In this document: positions 26,671-35,799 of the stretch, in pieces
Position numbering within the stretch: the first letter of the stretch is position 1
Layout of the letters: every line of letters starts with the position of its first letter
NCBI GenBank assembly: GCA_003250355.1
Contig: QKGS01000067.1
Coordinates: 62,001 to 126,000 of the forward strand
Reading direction: 5' to 3'
DNA: 64,000 nt
Source of the DNA: Bacteroidota bacterium
Lineage (GTDB): Bacteria > Bacteroidota > Bacteroidia > Bacteroidales > SZUA-534
Made by a program: the position numbers and the translations under genes
The notes under the pieces: model-generated
Seen by the model: only the letters and a program-made list of their open reading frames with translations
Told to the model about the DNA's origin: nothing
The model's database searches: none

Positions 26671-27831
26671 TTAATTCTCGGTGCTATGTAGTTCGAATGA
26701 TACTACTTTGATATTCTTATAATAGAAATGGATTATTTCGTTGAATGAGAAGTTTTCTTTGGCCATTTGCATTGCTCCATCTTGCGACAGACCAACACCA
26801 TGACCATATCCGCGACCATTAAAATAAACATAACCATTTGAAGGGTAAATTGAGAACCATGTTGAACGTAATTTAAAATCGGTTCTTATTTTTCGTGTTA
26901 AAATAGAGTCGTTATTGTAGATATAATATTTTTTTCGATAAGGTTGTTCAAAGTACAGGTTTTCAATTTTTCCTTTATCGGTTTTTACATCAATTCCATT
27001 TTTACCTAAATAGGTGAGCCATTTATTTATAGGTATAGAATCGACCCATACAGCACTTCGCTGATTTAGACTGAAAGGGTCGGGAGTTGCTTTTAGGTAT
27101 GATGTTTCAGTAAGCCAGTAATCTTCCGAATTAACTGTTTCGCCACCTGAATTGGCATGGAATGTGGCAGTGATTAATTGGCTGAGAGTATCAACAATAA
27201 CCAAATTGTTGGTGTGAGTAACAGCTGTTCTTATGTCGGGATTCAAGTGGCACATTCCTTTGTATACCTGGTAATTAACATCATCGCCTAGGAAGTAATT
27301 GGTTTCTCCTTCGGCTGCAATTTTTGAATACAAATAGGTTCTACTAATTATAGCTTGTGTTTTATAAAACTCAATATGTGCTTTGGGACCCGATTCTGCT
27401 TCAATAACTCCTGCAAGGTAATTCTCTTCCGACACAAAGTTTATAATATCGAGTTTGTGTGCTTTAGCAGAGATAGAAAGATCGCCTTCATGTATGCGCT
27501 TGGGTAGAGCCGGAAAAGCCGATTCAATACTGAAAATATTATTGTTGGTTAGCCCTCGGAATTGTATCCGGTTAAATATACCAAGATGCCTGTCGGCATC
27601 CCACACAGTTATAGAATCGCCTATTGCAGTAAAATATACAATGTGATTTTTTTTTAATTTATAAATAAATCCGTTTTCGGTCGAAAATTGGTATTTGCCC
27701 TCAATTGGTGTTATTGCAACTGTTTTTATATTGTACTGATTAAAAATATGTACCCGTACAATATTTGCAAAAGCACTTGAAAAGTTTAAAAGTATAGCTA
27801 GCAGCAAAAAAAACTTAGAAATCCCCCTCAT
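26671..27831 (-). CDS. SpoIID/LytB domain protein
   Basis: The 386-residue protein has a signal peptide (about 1-22) and a SpoIID-type catalytic domain. The domain signature is AGVIEAESGPKAHIEFYKTQ (about 140-160) with ISRTYLYSK, then HANSGGETVNSEDYW, and the C-terminal GRGYGHGVGLSQDGAMQMA. In Bacillus SpoIID is a lytic transglycosylase that acts on denuded peptidoglycan during engulfment; in Gram-negative bacteria its role is not settled. The SPOR-like protein at 4648 and RlpA at 43192 could act on the same kind of glycan, which is inference. The gene lies 9 bp downstream of lpxB. Confidence 0.9.
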   Translation of the reverse strand: MRGISKFFLLLAILLNFSSAFANIVRVHIFNQYNIKTVAITPIEGKYQFSTENGFIYKLKKNHIVYFTAIGDSITVWDADRHLGIFNRIQFRGLTNNNIFSIESAFPALPKRIHEGDLSISAKAHKLDIINFVSEENYLAGVIEAESGPKAHIEFYKTQAIISRTYLYSKIAAEGETNYFLGDDVNYQVYKGMCHLNPDIRTAVTHTNNLVIVDTLSQLITATFHANSGGETVNSEDYWLTETSYLKATPDPFSLNQRSAVWVDSIPINKWLTYLGKNGIDVKTDKGKIENLYFEQPYRKKYYIYNNDSILTRKIRTDFKLRSTWFSIYPSNGYVYFNGRGYGHGVGLSQDGAMQMAKENFSFNEIIHFYYKNIKVVSFELHSTEN

Positions 27832-27840
27832 TGAAACTCG

Positions 27841-28974
27841 TTATTTTCTCAAATCATTTATAATACTTTTAGCCGCTTTGTCAGAAGCTCCGGCAGTTCC
27901 CATTTTTTGCCAAAGCAGTTCATAATTGTCGAGCATTTGCTTTCGGTATTGTGTGTTGTTTAGTATTTTATCAAGTTCGTGCGTTACAAAGCTTTCTTTG
28001 AAAGTCATTTGTACTAGTTCACGTACTATTTCTTTATCTGCAATAAGATTAGCCAAAGATATATAATCGACTTTTACAAGATATTTCCAGCCTATTCGAT
28101 ATAGTAGGTTGCCTATATTGGTATGATAACAAACAATTTCGGGCACACGGAACAATGCTGTTTCTAATGTTGCAGTACCTGATGTTACCAAAGCTGCGCG
28201 GCTTTGTTGCAATAATAAATATGTTTGTTCGTAAACGATAGGTAAGTTAATGTCTTTAATAAACGAATGATAAAAATCTTTGTTAATTCCCGGAGCACCG
28301 GCAATTACAAACTGATAATCGGGGAAATGTTTTGAAACATTAATCATAACAGGAAGCATAAGTTTTATTTCCTGTTTTCGGCTTCCGGCCAATAAGGCTA
28401 CAATTGGCTTATTGGGTAAATTATTGCTTTGAACAAAATCATTGAAAGTTTGATTTTTGTTTTCTCTGTTTTCTATTGCATCGAGTATGGGGTTACCAAT
28501 ATATTCAACATTATTGAAGCCGTGCTGTTTATAAAAATCGACTTCAAAAGGGAGAATAACGAACATTTTATCGACTGTGGCTTTTATTTTCTTTACTCTG
28601 CCAGTACGCGATGCCCATATTTTGGGTGATATATAATAATGCACTCTTACCCCATTTGCTTTGGCAAACTCAGCAATTTTCATATTAAAGCCGCCATAGT
28701 CGATAAGAATAAGAACGTCGGGTGCGTAAGAAAGTATATCGCTCTGACACAATTTAATGTTGCCCTTAATAGTGCGGATATTTGTAATAACTTTGACAAA
28801 ACCCATAAAAGCCAGTTCTGAAATATGTTTTACAGGTTCTCCGCCAATTTCTGCCATTTTATCGCCGCCCCAGAATCGAAATTCTGCTTCGCTGTCGTGT
28901 TGTTTCAGCGATTTCATAAGATTGGAGCCGTGAAGATCGCCACTTGCTTCGCCTGCTATTATATAGTATTTCAC
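27841..28974 (-). CDS. lpxB: Lipid-A-disaccharide synthase
   Basis: LpxB is a GT19 glycosyltransferase that joins UDP-2,3-diacylglucosamine and lipid X in lipid A synthesis at the inner membrane. The N-terminal MKYYIIAGEASGDLHGSNLM is diagnostic, as are YYISPKIWASRTGRVKKI, VEYIGNPILDAIE and LLAGSRKQEIKLMLPV. The length of 377 residues is normal. It forms a minus-strand cluster with a small membrane protein and surE. Confidence 0.97.
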   Translation of the reverse strand: MKYYIIAGEASGDLHGSNLMKSLKQHDSEAEFRFWGGDKMAEIGGEPVKHISELAFMGFVKVITNIRTIKGNIKLCQSDILSYAPDVLILIDYGGFNMKIAEFAKANGVRVHYYISPKIWASRTGRVKKIKATVDKMFVILPFEVDFYKQHGFNNVEYIGNPILDAIENRENKNQTFNDFVQSNNLPNKPIVALLAGSRKQEIKLMLPVMINVSKHFPDYQFVIAGAPGINKDFYHSFIKDINLPIVYEQTYLLLQQSRAALVTSGTATLETALFRVPEIVCYHTNIGNLLYRIGWKYLVKVDYISLANLIADKEIVRELVQMTFKESFVTHELDKILNNTQYRKQMLDNYELLWQKMGTAGASDKAAKSIINDLRK

Positions 28975-28985
28975 CGGAATAAAAA

Positions 28986-29285
28986 TTAATTAAAATATAA
29001 ATAAACAACAGCTACCCCATACATTAGTGTTGCAAGGAGGGCACCGCGAGCCTGATTAAGCTTGTTTTGTTTACTCCATAGAAAGAACAATCCGGCACCG
29101 GGCATAAGGCTTAGGCTTAGCATTTTATATAGTACCCCTATTTCCTGATAATACTCTATTGTTTCATTAAATGAACCAAATTGTTTGCTTAATACGCCTA
29201 TGAAGATTAGCATAAAAACGATTGGTAAAACTAACCCTGCCGATAGGCCTTTGGAAGTAATATCAGAGCTTGACTTTTTTAGCAT
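28986..29285 (-). CDS. Small integral membrane protein, unknown function
   Basis: The 99-residue product has three hydrophobic segments (about 15-34, 52-70 and 77-97) and basic loops. It lies between surE, with which it shares one base, and lpxB, 11 bp away. I recognise no functional motif. The tight operon position suggests it is expressed with lipid A synthesis, without proving a role. Confidence 0.7.
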   Translation of the reverse strand: MLKKSSSDITSKGLSAGLVLPIVFMLIFIGVLSKQFGSFNETIEYYQEIGVLYKMLSLSLMPGAGLFFLWSKQNKLNQARGALLATLMYGVAVVYLYFN

Positions 29286-30043
29286 TAGAATAATTTTTTT
29301 AGATTATCAATTGCGGTATAATTAGTAAGATCAACCTGAACCGGAACTATTGATGCATAATTATTTGCCAAAGCCCATTCGTCGTGATCGGTTGCGCCAT
29401 TTTCATGGTGAGTAAAGTAACCCATAAGCCAATAATAAGAGCTGCCTCGCGGGTCTTGTCTTTTGTCGAATTCTTCTTGCCATCGGCCTTTTGCCTGACG
29501 ACAAACTTTTAATCCTTTAAAATCTTTTTCTGCAATATTGGGAAAATTAACATTTAGGCAAGTGTTGTCGGGTAGTCCGTGTTTAATTATTTGAGCAACA
29601 ATTGTTTTTGCATATTTTGAGGCTAATGTAAAATCGGCATCGTAAGAGTCGGAGCATAGCGAAAACCCTATAGACGGAATATTATGAATGGCTCCTTCAA
29701 GAGCAGCTCCCATAGTTCCTGAATAAACAACACTTATTGATGAATTAGTTCCGTGATTAATGCCGGAAACTATTAAGTCTGGTTTTCTGTCAAGGATTTG
29801 ATAGTGAGCTAACTTGACACAATCGACAGGGGTTCCGTTTACTTTATATACAACTATCGGACTATCGGCAACTTTAGTGCAGCGTAAAGGTGTTTTAATA
29901 GTAACGGCATGCGACATTCCCGATTGTCCTAATTCAGGAGCAACTACGACCACATCGCCAAAATCTTTTACGGCGCTTACTAAAGCTAAAAGACCCGGAG
30001 CAGTATATCCATCATCGTTTGTTACCAGAATTAAAGGCTTCAT
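29285..30043 (-). CDS. surE: 5'/3'-nucleotidase SurE
   Basis: SurE is a metal-dependent nucleotidase acting on nucleoside monophosphates and short polyphosphates. The N-terminal LVTNDDGYTAPGL gives the metal ligands Asp10 and Asp11. VVAPELGQSGMSHAVT and the block KPDLIVSGINHGTNSS complete the active site, and DFTLASKYAKTIV follows. The length of 252 residues is normal. It is the first gene of the surE / membrane protein / lpxB / spoIID-like cluster. Confidence 0.96.
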   Translation of the reverse strand: MKPLILVTNDDGYTAPGLLALVSAVKDFGDVVVVAPELGQSGMSHAVTIKTPLRCTKVADSPIVVYKVNGTPVDCVKLAHYQILDRKPDLIVSGINHGTNSSISVVYSGTMGAALEGAIHNIPSIGFSLCSDSYDADFTLASKYAKTIVAQIIKHGLPDNTCLNVNFPNIAEKDFKGLKVCRQAKGRWQEEFDKRQDPRGSSYYWLMGYFTHHENGATDHDEWALANNYASIVPVQVDLTNYTAIDNLKKLF

Positions 30044-30125
30044 ATTATAAAATATCTTATTTTTAAGTTCGTAAAGATAAAACTTCGAATTGTTTTAACC
30101 CTTTATTGGCAAAAATTCTTTTTTT

Positions 30126-30887
30126 ATGAAAATACAATATGCATCGGATATACATTTGGAGTTTCAGAGTAACTCTGATTATATTAAGCATAAGCCACTT
30201 AAGCCTGAGGGCGATTATCTTATTTTAACCGGAGATATTACAGTATATAATGAGAAGTATTTTAAGAACCGGTTTTTCGATAAAGTTTCTGACGATTTTA
30301 AAGAGGTGTTTATAGTGCCCGGGAATCATGAATATTATGGAGGTTTCGATGTTTCTCTTCACGAAAATGGCTTTAAAGAATCTATTCGAGATAATGTTCA
30401 TTTTATTAATAATAGAACTGTACAAATTGATGATGTAGACTTTATATTCACAACTCTTTGGTCGGCTCTTGATTCAAAATATCTGACACAAATTGTTCGG
30501 GGCTTAAATGATTTTTACAGAATTAAACGTGGTAAGAGTACCATTGAACCAAGCGATTACGATGAGCTTTATAAAAAGTCATTGCAATTTATTAATAATG
30601 CGCTATTAAGTTCAAAGGCAAAAAAGAGAGTAGTTGCAACTCATCATGTGCCATCGCATATGTGTAACCCCGGTGAATTTGAGGGTAGTAAAATAAACTC
30701 GGCATTTGTTAATACACTCGACTTATTGATAGAGCATAATAATATAGATTACTGGATATATGGCCACCATCACAGAAACCTATCGGATATAAAACTTGGA
30801 AATACAATGCTTGTAACCAATCAGTTGGGATATGTTGATTATGAAGAGCATTATAATTTTAAACGGGGAAAATGGTTTGAGATATAA
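30126..30887 (+). CDS. Calcineurin-like metallophosphoesterase
   Basis: The five metal-binding blocks are visible in order: SDIHLEF with Asp8 and His10, LTGDITV, VPGNHEYYGG, ATHHVPS and YGHHHRN. The protein (253 residues) is cytosolic and the substrate cannot be told from sequence. It is divergent from surE and ends on a strong terminator hairpin that overlaps its stop codon. Confidence 0.88.
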   Translation: MKIQYASDIHLEFQSNSDYIKHKPLKPEGDYLILTGDITVYNEKYFKNRFFDKVSDDFKEVFIVPGNHEYYGGFDVSLHENGFKESIRDNVHFINNRTVQIDDVDFIFTTLWSALDSKYLTQIVRGLNDFYRIKRGKSTIEPSDYDELYKKSLQFINNALLSSKAKKRVVATHHVPSHMCNPGEFEGSKINSAFVNTLDLLIEHNNIDYWIYGHHHRNLSDIKLGNTMLVTNQLGYVDYEEHYNFKRGKWFEI

Positions 30888-30926
30888 ATAACAAAAGGTT
30901 GCCATTTTCGACAACCTTTTGTTATT
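30887..30926 (+). terminator. Bidirectional terminator between the phosphoesterase gene and ispE
   Basis: AATAACAAAAGGTTG (30887-30901) and CAACCTTTTGTTATT (30912-30926) form a perfect 15-bp stem with a 10-nt loop. The left arm starts on the last base of the phosphoesterase stop codon. It can serve both converging genes. Confidence 0.8.
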
Positions 30927-30941
30927 GTTAAAAATAATCAA

Positions 30942-31760
30942 TTATAATTTTGCATCCCAAACAAAGTATTCTTCGGGGAATATATAATCGAGCTTAGGTT
31001 TTTTCTTAAATATGCCATAAACCGACGAGCCACTACCCGAAAGCGATGCGTATTCGGCTCCTATTTGATACAATTCCTCTTTTATTTGTCGAATTTCAGG
31101 AAAATGTGAAAAAACAGATAATTCAAAGTCATTTTTAATTATGTTTTTCCATTCCGACAAGTCGGTTTTTAAAGCTTCTTCTAAATTGTATGATGCCGGT
31201 TTGGGGCGTACTCTGCTGTATGCCTGCGGAGTACTTATGCGAACAGGAGGAACTACTAAAACAATATATAACCCTGATAGATTTAAAGAGAAAGGAGTTA
31301 GTTTTTCTCCCTTTCCGCGAGCTATGGCAGGTTTGTTTTTAATAAAAAAAGCACAGTCGCTTCCTAAGTGTGCAGCGTATTTTTCGAGTTTTGAATCCTC
31401 AATTTTGAAATCAAATATTTTGTTTAGTGTCGATAGCATAAAAGCACAATCGGAAGAACCGCCACCCAAGCCTCCACCAAACGGAATTTGTTTTTCAAGG
31501 TGAACATTAATAGGAGGTATTGAAAAACTATTAGACAAAAGCTTATATGCTTTGTAAACAAGATTGTCTTCAAGAAACGATTCTATTCTAATTCCCGACG
31601 ACGAATATTTGAAAGCTTCGCAATTGCCCGATGCCATAACATTTAACTTGTCGTGCAAAGGAATAGGGTACATAAGTGTTTCAATCTCATGATAACCGTC
31701 GGGTCGCTTCGATAAAATATTTAAACCAATATTAATCTTGGCATTTGGAAATATATCCAT
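30942..31760 (-). CDS. ispE: 4-diphosphocytidyl-2-C-methyl-D-erythritol kinase
   Basis: IspE phosphorylates CDP-methylerythritol in the MEP pathway of isoprenoid synthesis. It is a GHMP kinase: PNAKINIGLNILSKRPDGYHE at the start, the ATP loop QIPFGGGLGGGSSDCAFML near residue 90, and the C-terminal SLSGSGSSVYGIF. The length of 272 residues is normal. It is divergent from dnaB. Confidence 0.96.
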   Translation of the reverse strand: MDIFPNAKINIGLNILSKRPDGYHEIETLMYPIPLHDKLNVMASGNCEAFKYSSSGIRIESFLEDNLVYKAYKLLSNSFSIPPINVHLEKQIPFGGGLGGGSSDCAFMLSTLNKIFDFKIEDSKLEKYAAHLGSDCAFFIKNKPAIARGKGEKLTPFSLNLSGLYIVLVVPPVRISTPQAYSRVRPKPASYNLEEALKTDLSEWKNIIKNDFELSVFSHFPEIRQIKEELYQIGAEYASLSGSGSSVYGIFKKKPKLDYIFPEEYFVWDAKL

Positions 31761-31976
31761 ACATACTTATCCTTGAAAATTAATAAATAGTTTTAGTCAT
31801 TTCACAATACCCAAAAAAAATCCCCATACTATGAAATGAATATTATGCGTTTTTATTAAAATAAATCCACATAACGGATTGTTACATAAATATTTCACAA
31901 AAATAATTTTTTTATCTAAAATTCAATATTTATAAAAATATAAATAGCTATTAAGTAAAATGTTTTTTATTCGTTG

Positions 31977-31984
31977 TAAGTTTG
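31977..31984 (+). promoter_or_regulatory. Putative -7 element of dnaB
   Basis: TAAGTTTG matches TAnnTTTG and lies 22 bp before the dnaB ATG. No clear TTG or TTTG is seen at the usual upstream distance. Confidence 0.45.
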
Positions 31985-32006
31985 CAATCTAATTACGTTT
32001 TCAAAT

Positions 32007-33572
32007 ATGGCAGAGCTTAATACTAACAGGAATTTCAACAAAGACAAGAAAATAGACATGACCAAAATAATGGCAGGTATGGGTAAGTTACCCCCGCAAG
32101 CTATTGATTTTGAGGAAGTGGTTTTGGGTGCAATAATGTTGGAAACAGAGGCTTTTTATAAAGTAAGTGGATTATTGTCGCCTGAAAAATTTTATAGTCC
32201 TGTTCATGGAATAATTTTCGAGGCCATATTGAAATTATCGACAGAGCAACTTCCAATAGATATACTTACTGTTTCGCAAAAGTTAAAACAGTTGGGTAAA
32301 CTCGACGATGTTGGAGGGCAATCGTATTTGGCTCACCTTACCAATAAAGTAGCATCGACAGCACACCTTGAACACCATTCGTTAATTATATCGCAAAAGT
32401 TTATTCAGCGCGAGTTAATTAGGGTTGGGGCTAAAATTCAGGAAAATGCTTTTGAAGATACCGACGATGTTGCCGATATACTCGATATGGCTGAACAAGA
32501 GCTTTTTAAAGTGTCGGAAGGTAATATCAAAAAAGATGTAGCTTCAATTGGTGATGTAGTAGCAGAGGCAATTAAACAAATAGAAGAGGCTGCCAAAAAG
32601 CCCGACGGACTAAGTGGTGTTCCAAGTGGTTTTACCGACCTTGACAGAATGACATCGGGTTGGCAACCTTCTGACTTAGTTGTTATAGCTGCACGTCCGG
32701 CAATGGGTAAGACTGCATTTGTACTTTCTATGGCTCGGAATATTGCAGTTGACCATAAACGTCCGGTAGCTATTTTCTCTCTTGAGATGTCGAATGAGCA
32801 ACTTGTAAAACGTATTATTTCGAGTGAGAGTGAAATATCGGGCGAAAAGCTAAAAAGCGGTAAACTGGCCGATTGGGAGTGGACTCAGCTAGAAACTAAA
32901 ATACGTAATTTGGAAAATGCACCCATGTATGTTGATGACACTCCTGCACTTTCGGTAATGGAGCTGAGGTCGAAACTTCGTAAACTTAAATTACAACATG
33001 GGATTGAACTTGTAATAATTGACTACCTTCAGTTAATGACAGCAGGTAGCAATGTAGGAAGCCGAGAGCAAGAGGTAAGTATGATTTCGCGTTCATTAAA
33101 AGCTATTGCTAAAGAGATAAATGTTCCTATTATAGCCTTGTCGCAGCTTAACCGTTCGGTTGAAATGCGTGCCGGCGATAAAAAACCTCAGCTGTCAGAC
33201 CTTCGTGAATCAGGAGCTATTGAGCAGGACGCCGATATGGTAATGTTTATTCACCGTCCTGAATATTATGGGATAACGCAAGATGAGGATGGGAATAGTT
33301 TACTTGGACTTGGTGAATTAATTATTGCAAAACACCGTAGTGGTGCCATTGGAGAAGTGTTTTTACGATTTGTAAAAGAATTTACTCGATTTCAGGATCG
33401 CGATGCAAGCTTTAGTATGATAGATACCGGAGGTAATACTTTTCAATCGAAAATGAACTCCGGAGATTCCGATTCCGGTATACCTGAATTAAGTGCTAAT
33501 AAAAATTTTAATGAAACAAGTGGATTAAGTGCAAATACCGATTTTGAAGAATCGGGTAATGCGCCATTTTAA
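32007..33572 (+). CDS. dnaB: Replicative DNA helicase DnaB
   Basis: DnaB unwinds DNA at the replication fork. The N-terminal domain starts with PPQAIDFEEVVLGAIMLE, and the RecA-like ATPase domain has Walker A AARPAMGKTAFVLSMA near residue 230, VIIDYLQLM as Walker B and the arginine-finger region DLRESGAIEQDADMVMFIHR. No intein interrupts the motifs. The C-terminal 40 residues contain two imperfect repeats (SANKNFNETSGL and SANTDFEESGN) and look disordered. The length of 521 residues is normal for the phylum. Confidence 0.97.
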   Translation: MAELNTNRNFNKDKKIDMTKIMAGMGKLPPQAIDFEEVVLGAIMLETEAFYKVSGLLSPEKFYSPVHGIIFEAILKLSTEQLPIDILTVSQKLKQLGKLDDVGGQSYLAHLTNKVASTAHLEHHSLIISQKFIQRELIRVGAKIQENAFEDTDDVADILDMAEQELFKVSEGNIKKDVASIGDVVAEAIKQIEEAAKKPDGLSGVPSGFTDLDRMTSGWQPSDLVVIAARPAMGKTAFVLSMARNIAVDHKRPVAIFSLEMSNEQLVKRIISSESEISGEKLKSGKLADWEWTQLETKIRNLENAPMYVDDTPALSVMELRSKLRKLKLQHGIELVIIDYLQLMTAGSNVGSREQEVSMISRSLKAIAKEINVPIIALSQLNRSVEMRAGDKKPQLSDLRESGAIEQDADMVMFIHRPEYYGITQDEDGNSLLGLGELIIAKHRSGAIGEVFLRFVKEFTRFQDRDASFSMIDTGGNTFQSKMNSGDSDSGIPELSANKNFNETSGLSANTDFEESGNAPF

Positions 33573-33662
33573 TATATAATTTAATCAGCCATTATAGCTA
33601 TATGGTATCAGCAAGGGTATTTTATGGTTGTTGGGAACTAGAACATTGAAAAATATTTGCAG

Positions 33663-34922
33663 ATGAATAAACTCTTTTTTCTATTTATATCACTATTTGT
33701 ATTTGTTTTTAATAGCTTTTCAGCTCAGTTGCTCATACCAATGGACAATACTCAGCAAAATCATTTGAAAGCTTATGGTATTTGTTATTGGGTATTGCAA
33801 AATGGAATAGAGGCAAAATGGCTTCTTAACTATAAAGGGGGTAGCTTTTTAGTTTCGCATAATAAAAATATTGAGGCAGAATGTATTATCAGGGGAGTAT
33901 CTTTTGAGATAATTTCTGAAGCAAGCGCAGGGGCTATACTTGCCAATATTAGCAGCGAATCGGTTAATATGGATGCTTTGAAATTGGAAAAAGCTCCCAA
34001 AATTGCGGTTTACTCCCCTAAAGATAAGCTTCCATGGGACGATGCAGTAACCATGGTTCTTACTTATGCAGAAATACCATACGATATAGTGTACGATAAA
34101 GAAGTGGTTGAGGGAGCACTTAAAGGTTACGATTGGTTGCATTTGCATCATGAAGATTTTACGGGGCAGTATGGAAAGTTTTATGCCGCATACCGAAATA
34201 TGACATGGTATAAAACTCAGGTGGCAAATTCAGAACAAAGTGCAAAAGATCTAGGTTTTTCTAAAGTAAGCGACCTAAAGCTATTTGTAGCAACAACTAT
34301 AAGAAATTATGTTTCAAACGGAGGTTTTCTTTTTGCAATGTGTTCAGCAACTGATTCTTACGATATTGCTCTTGCAGCAACCCATATAGATATTTGCGAT
34401 GTAATGTTTGATGGTGATGCTCCCGATGCTCATGCACAGGAGAAGCTCGACTTTAATAAAACATTTGCATTTAAAAATTTCAGGCTGAGTATGAATCCAA
34501 TGGAGTATGAGTACTCCGATATTGATGCCACCAATTCCAGAAAGGTTGACGAAGATGAAGATTTTTTTACTCTTTTTGAATTTTCTGCCAAATGGGATCC
34601 TGTGCCTACTATGCTTTGCCAGAATCATACATCAATTATAAAAGGGTTTATGGGGCAAACAACAGCATTCAATAAAGGGCATATAAAATCGGATGTTTTA
34701 ATTATGGGCGAATTTAAAGCAGCCAATGAAGCCCGCTATATACATGGTGAATTTGGAAAAGGAACGTGGACATTTTATGGTGGTCACGACCCCGAAGATT
34801 ACAGGCATTATGTTGGCGATAAACCAACCGATTTAAATATGCATCCTAATTCTCCGGGGTACAGACTTATACTGAATAATATTTTATTTCCTGCTGCGAA
34901 AAAGAAAAAAATGAAAACGTAA
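33663..34922 (+). CDS. Secreted conserved protein of unknown function (glutamine-amidotransferase-like fold possible)
   Basis: From the ATG at 33663 the product is 419 residues with a signal peptide (about 1-21, ending NSFSA). The region near 105-240 (KIAVYSPKDKLPWDDAVTMVLTYAEIPYDIVYD, later GGFLFAMCSATDSYD) looks like a class I amidotransferase-like Rossmann fold with a Cys in the usual elbow context. GEFGKGTWTFYGGHDPEDY near 375 resembles the closing His-containing part of such folds. Relatives in Bacteroidota are, as I recall, often labelled asparagine synthetase B, but I see none of the synthetase motifs. The function is unknown. Confidence 0.7.
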   Translation: MNKLFFLFISLFVFVFNSFSAQLLIPMDNTQQNHLKAYGICYWVLQNGIEAKWLLNYKGGSFLVSHNKNIEAECIIRGVSFEIISEASAGAILANISSESVNMDALKLEKAPKIAVYSPKDKLPWDDAVTMVLTYAEIPYDIVYDKEVVEGALKGYDWLHLHHEDFTGQYGKFYAAYRNMTWYKTQVANSEQSAKDLGFSKVSDLKLFVATTIRNYVSNGGFLFAMCSATDSYDIALAATHIDICDVMFDGDAPDAHAQEKLDFNKTFAFKNFRLSMNPMEYEYSDIDATNSRKVDEDEDFFTLFEFSAKWDPVPTMLCQNHTSIIKGFMGQTTAFNKGHIKSDVLIMGEFKAANEARYIHGEFGKGTWTFYGGHDPEDYRHYVGDKPTDLNMHPNSPGYRLILNNILFPAAKKKKMKT

Positions 34923-34925
34923 ACT

Positions 34926-35648
34926 TTATCTTAAAAAAGGATTGTTTCGTTTTTCGGCACCTATTGTACTTGATGGGCCATGTCCTGAAAAAACAATGGT
35001 TGGGTCAGGAAGGGTAAGTAGTTTTTCTTTTATGCCGCCAATTAGTTGTTCATGATTGCCCCCGGGAAAGTCAGAGCGACCAACGCTGCCTTGAAATAGA
35101 ATGTCGCCGCAAAATAACAGACCTGAAGGTTTGTAATAAAAAGCAACTCCACCTTGAGAATGACCCGGTACATGAATTATTTCCAATTCAGTATTGCCGA
35201 ATTTAAAAATATCGCCATGTTGAAAATATTTTTCAGGCTGAGGAGGGTTTTGTGCTTCCTCTAATCCATATCGTTTTGCTGTATTCATGAATTCATTTAT
35301 CCAAAATAAGTCATCTTTATGACAAGCTAACCCTATACTGTATTTATCGGCCACGTATTTTGCACCAAACAAATGGTCTAAGTGATTGTGTGTGGCAAGT
35401 ATTTGAACCGGCTTTAGATTATGTTCTTCAATAAATTCATCAAGTAGTTCATTTTCATTAGGGTGAAAATTTCCCGGATCTATTATCACTGCCTCATTTG
35501 TTTCGTCGTATAGAACAAAAGTATTTTCACCAAACGGGCTGAATGTAAAATTTTTGTATTGCATTGTATTTGTAGTTTTATTGCTACACGCAAATGTAGT
35601 TATTAGAAATAATAAAGAGACAATAACAGGTGTTTTAAGTATTTGCAT
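34926..35648 (-). CDS. MBL-fold metallo-hydrolase with lipoprotein signal
   Basis: The metallo-beta-lactamase fold is clear: THNHLDHLFG (H-x-H-x-D-H), HVPGHSQGGVAFYY, LLFCGDILFQGSVGRSD and a final FSGHGPSSTIG, as in glyoxalase II-like hydrolases. The extra N-terminus has a signal with T-F-A-C, a lipobox, so the enzyme may be anchored outside the cytoplasm. Alternatively translation could begin at the internal Met29 (MQYKNFTFSPFGENTF), which is the usual cytosolic start of this family. The substrate is unknown. It converges on the preceding gene with a 3-bp gap. Confidence 0.85.
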   Translation of the reverse strand: MQILKTPVIVSLLFLITTFACSNKTTNTMQYKNFTFSPFGENTFVLYDETNEAVIIDPGNFHPNENELLDEFIEEHNLKPVQILATHNHLDHLFGAKYVADKYSIGLACHKDDLFWINEFMNTAKRYGLEEAQNPPQPEKYFQHGDIFKFGNTELEIIHVPGHSQGGVAFYYKPSGLLFCGDILFQGSVGRSDFPGGNHEQLIGGIKEKLLTLPDPTIVFSGHGPSSTIGAEKRNNPFLR

Positions 35649-35770
35649 ATTGTGAATTTTTGAGTAAGATATATAATTTTAGATATAGGAATATAAAAAG
35701 TATTAGTGTATTGAAAATTGAGGGGTAGAGGAAATAATATAATACATATAGTTACAAAGAACAATTCCAT

Positions 35771-35778
35771 TATTTTTG
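35771..35778 (+). promoter_or_regulatory. Putative -7 element of mutS2
   Basis: TATTTTTG matches TAnnTTTG and predicts a transcript start near 35785. That excludes the TTG at 35776 as start codon and favours the GTG at 35800. Confidence 0.5.
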
Positions 35779-35799
35779 CAGCAAAAAATTTTACATAAA

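Noticed and set aside
31761-32006. Possible replication origin at the dnaB upstream region.
   Set aside because: No cluster of DnaA boxes is visible; the AT-rich gap fits a pair of divergent promoters.
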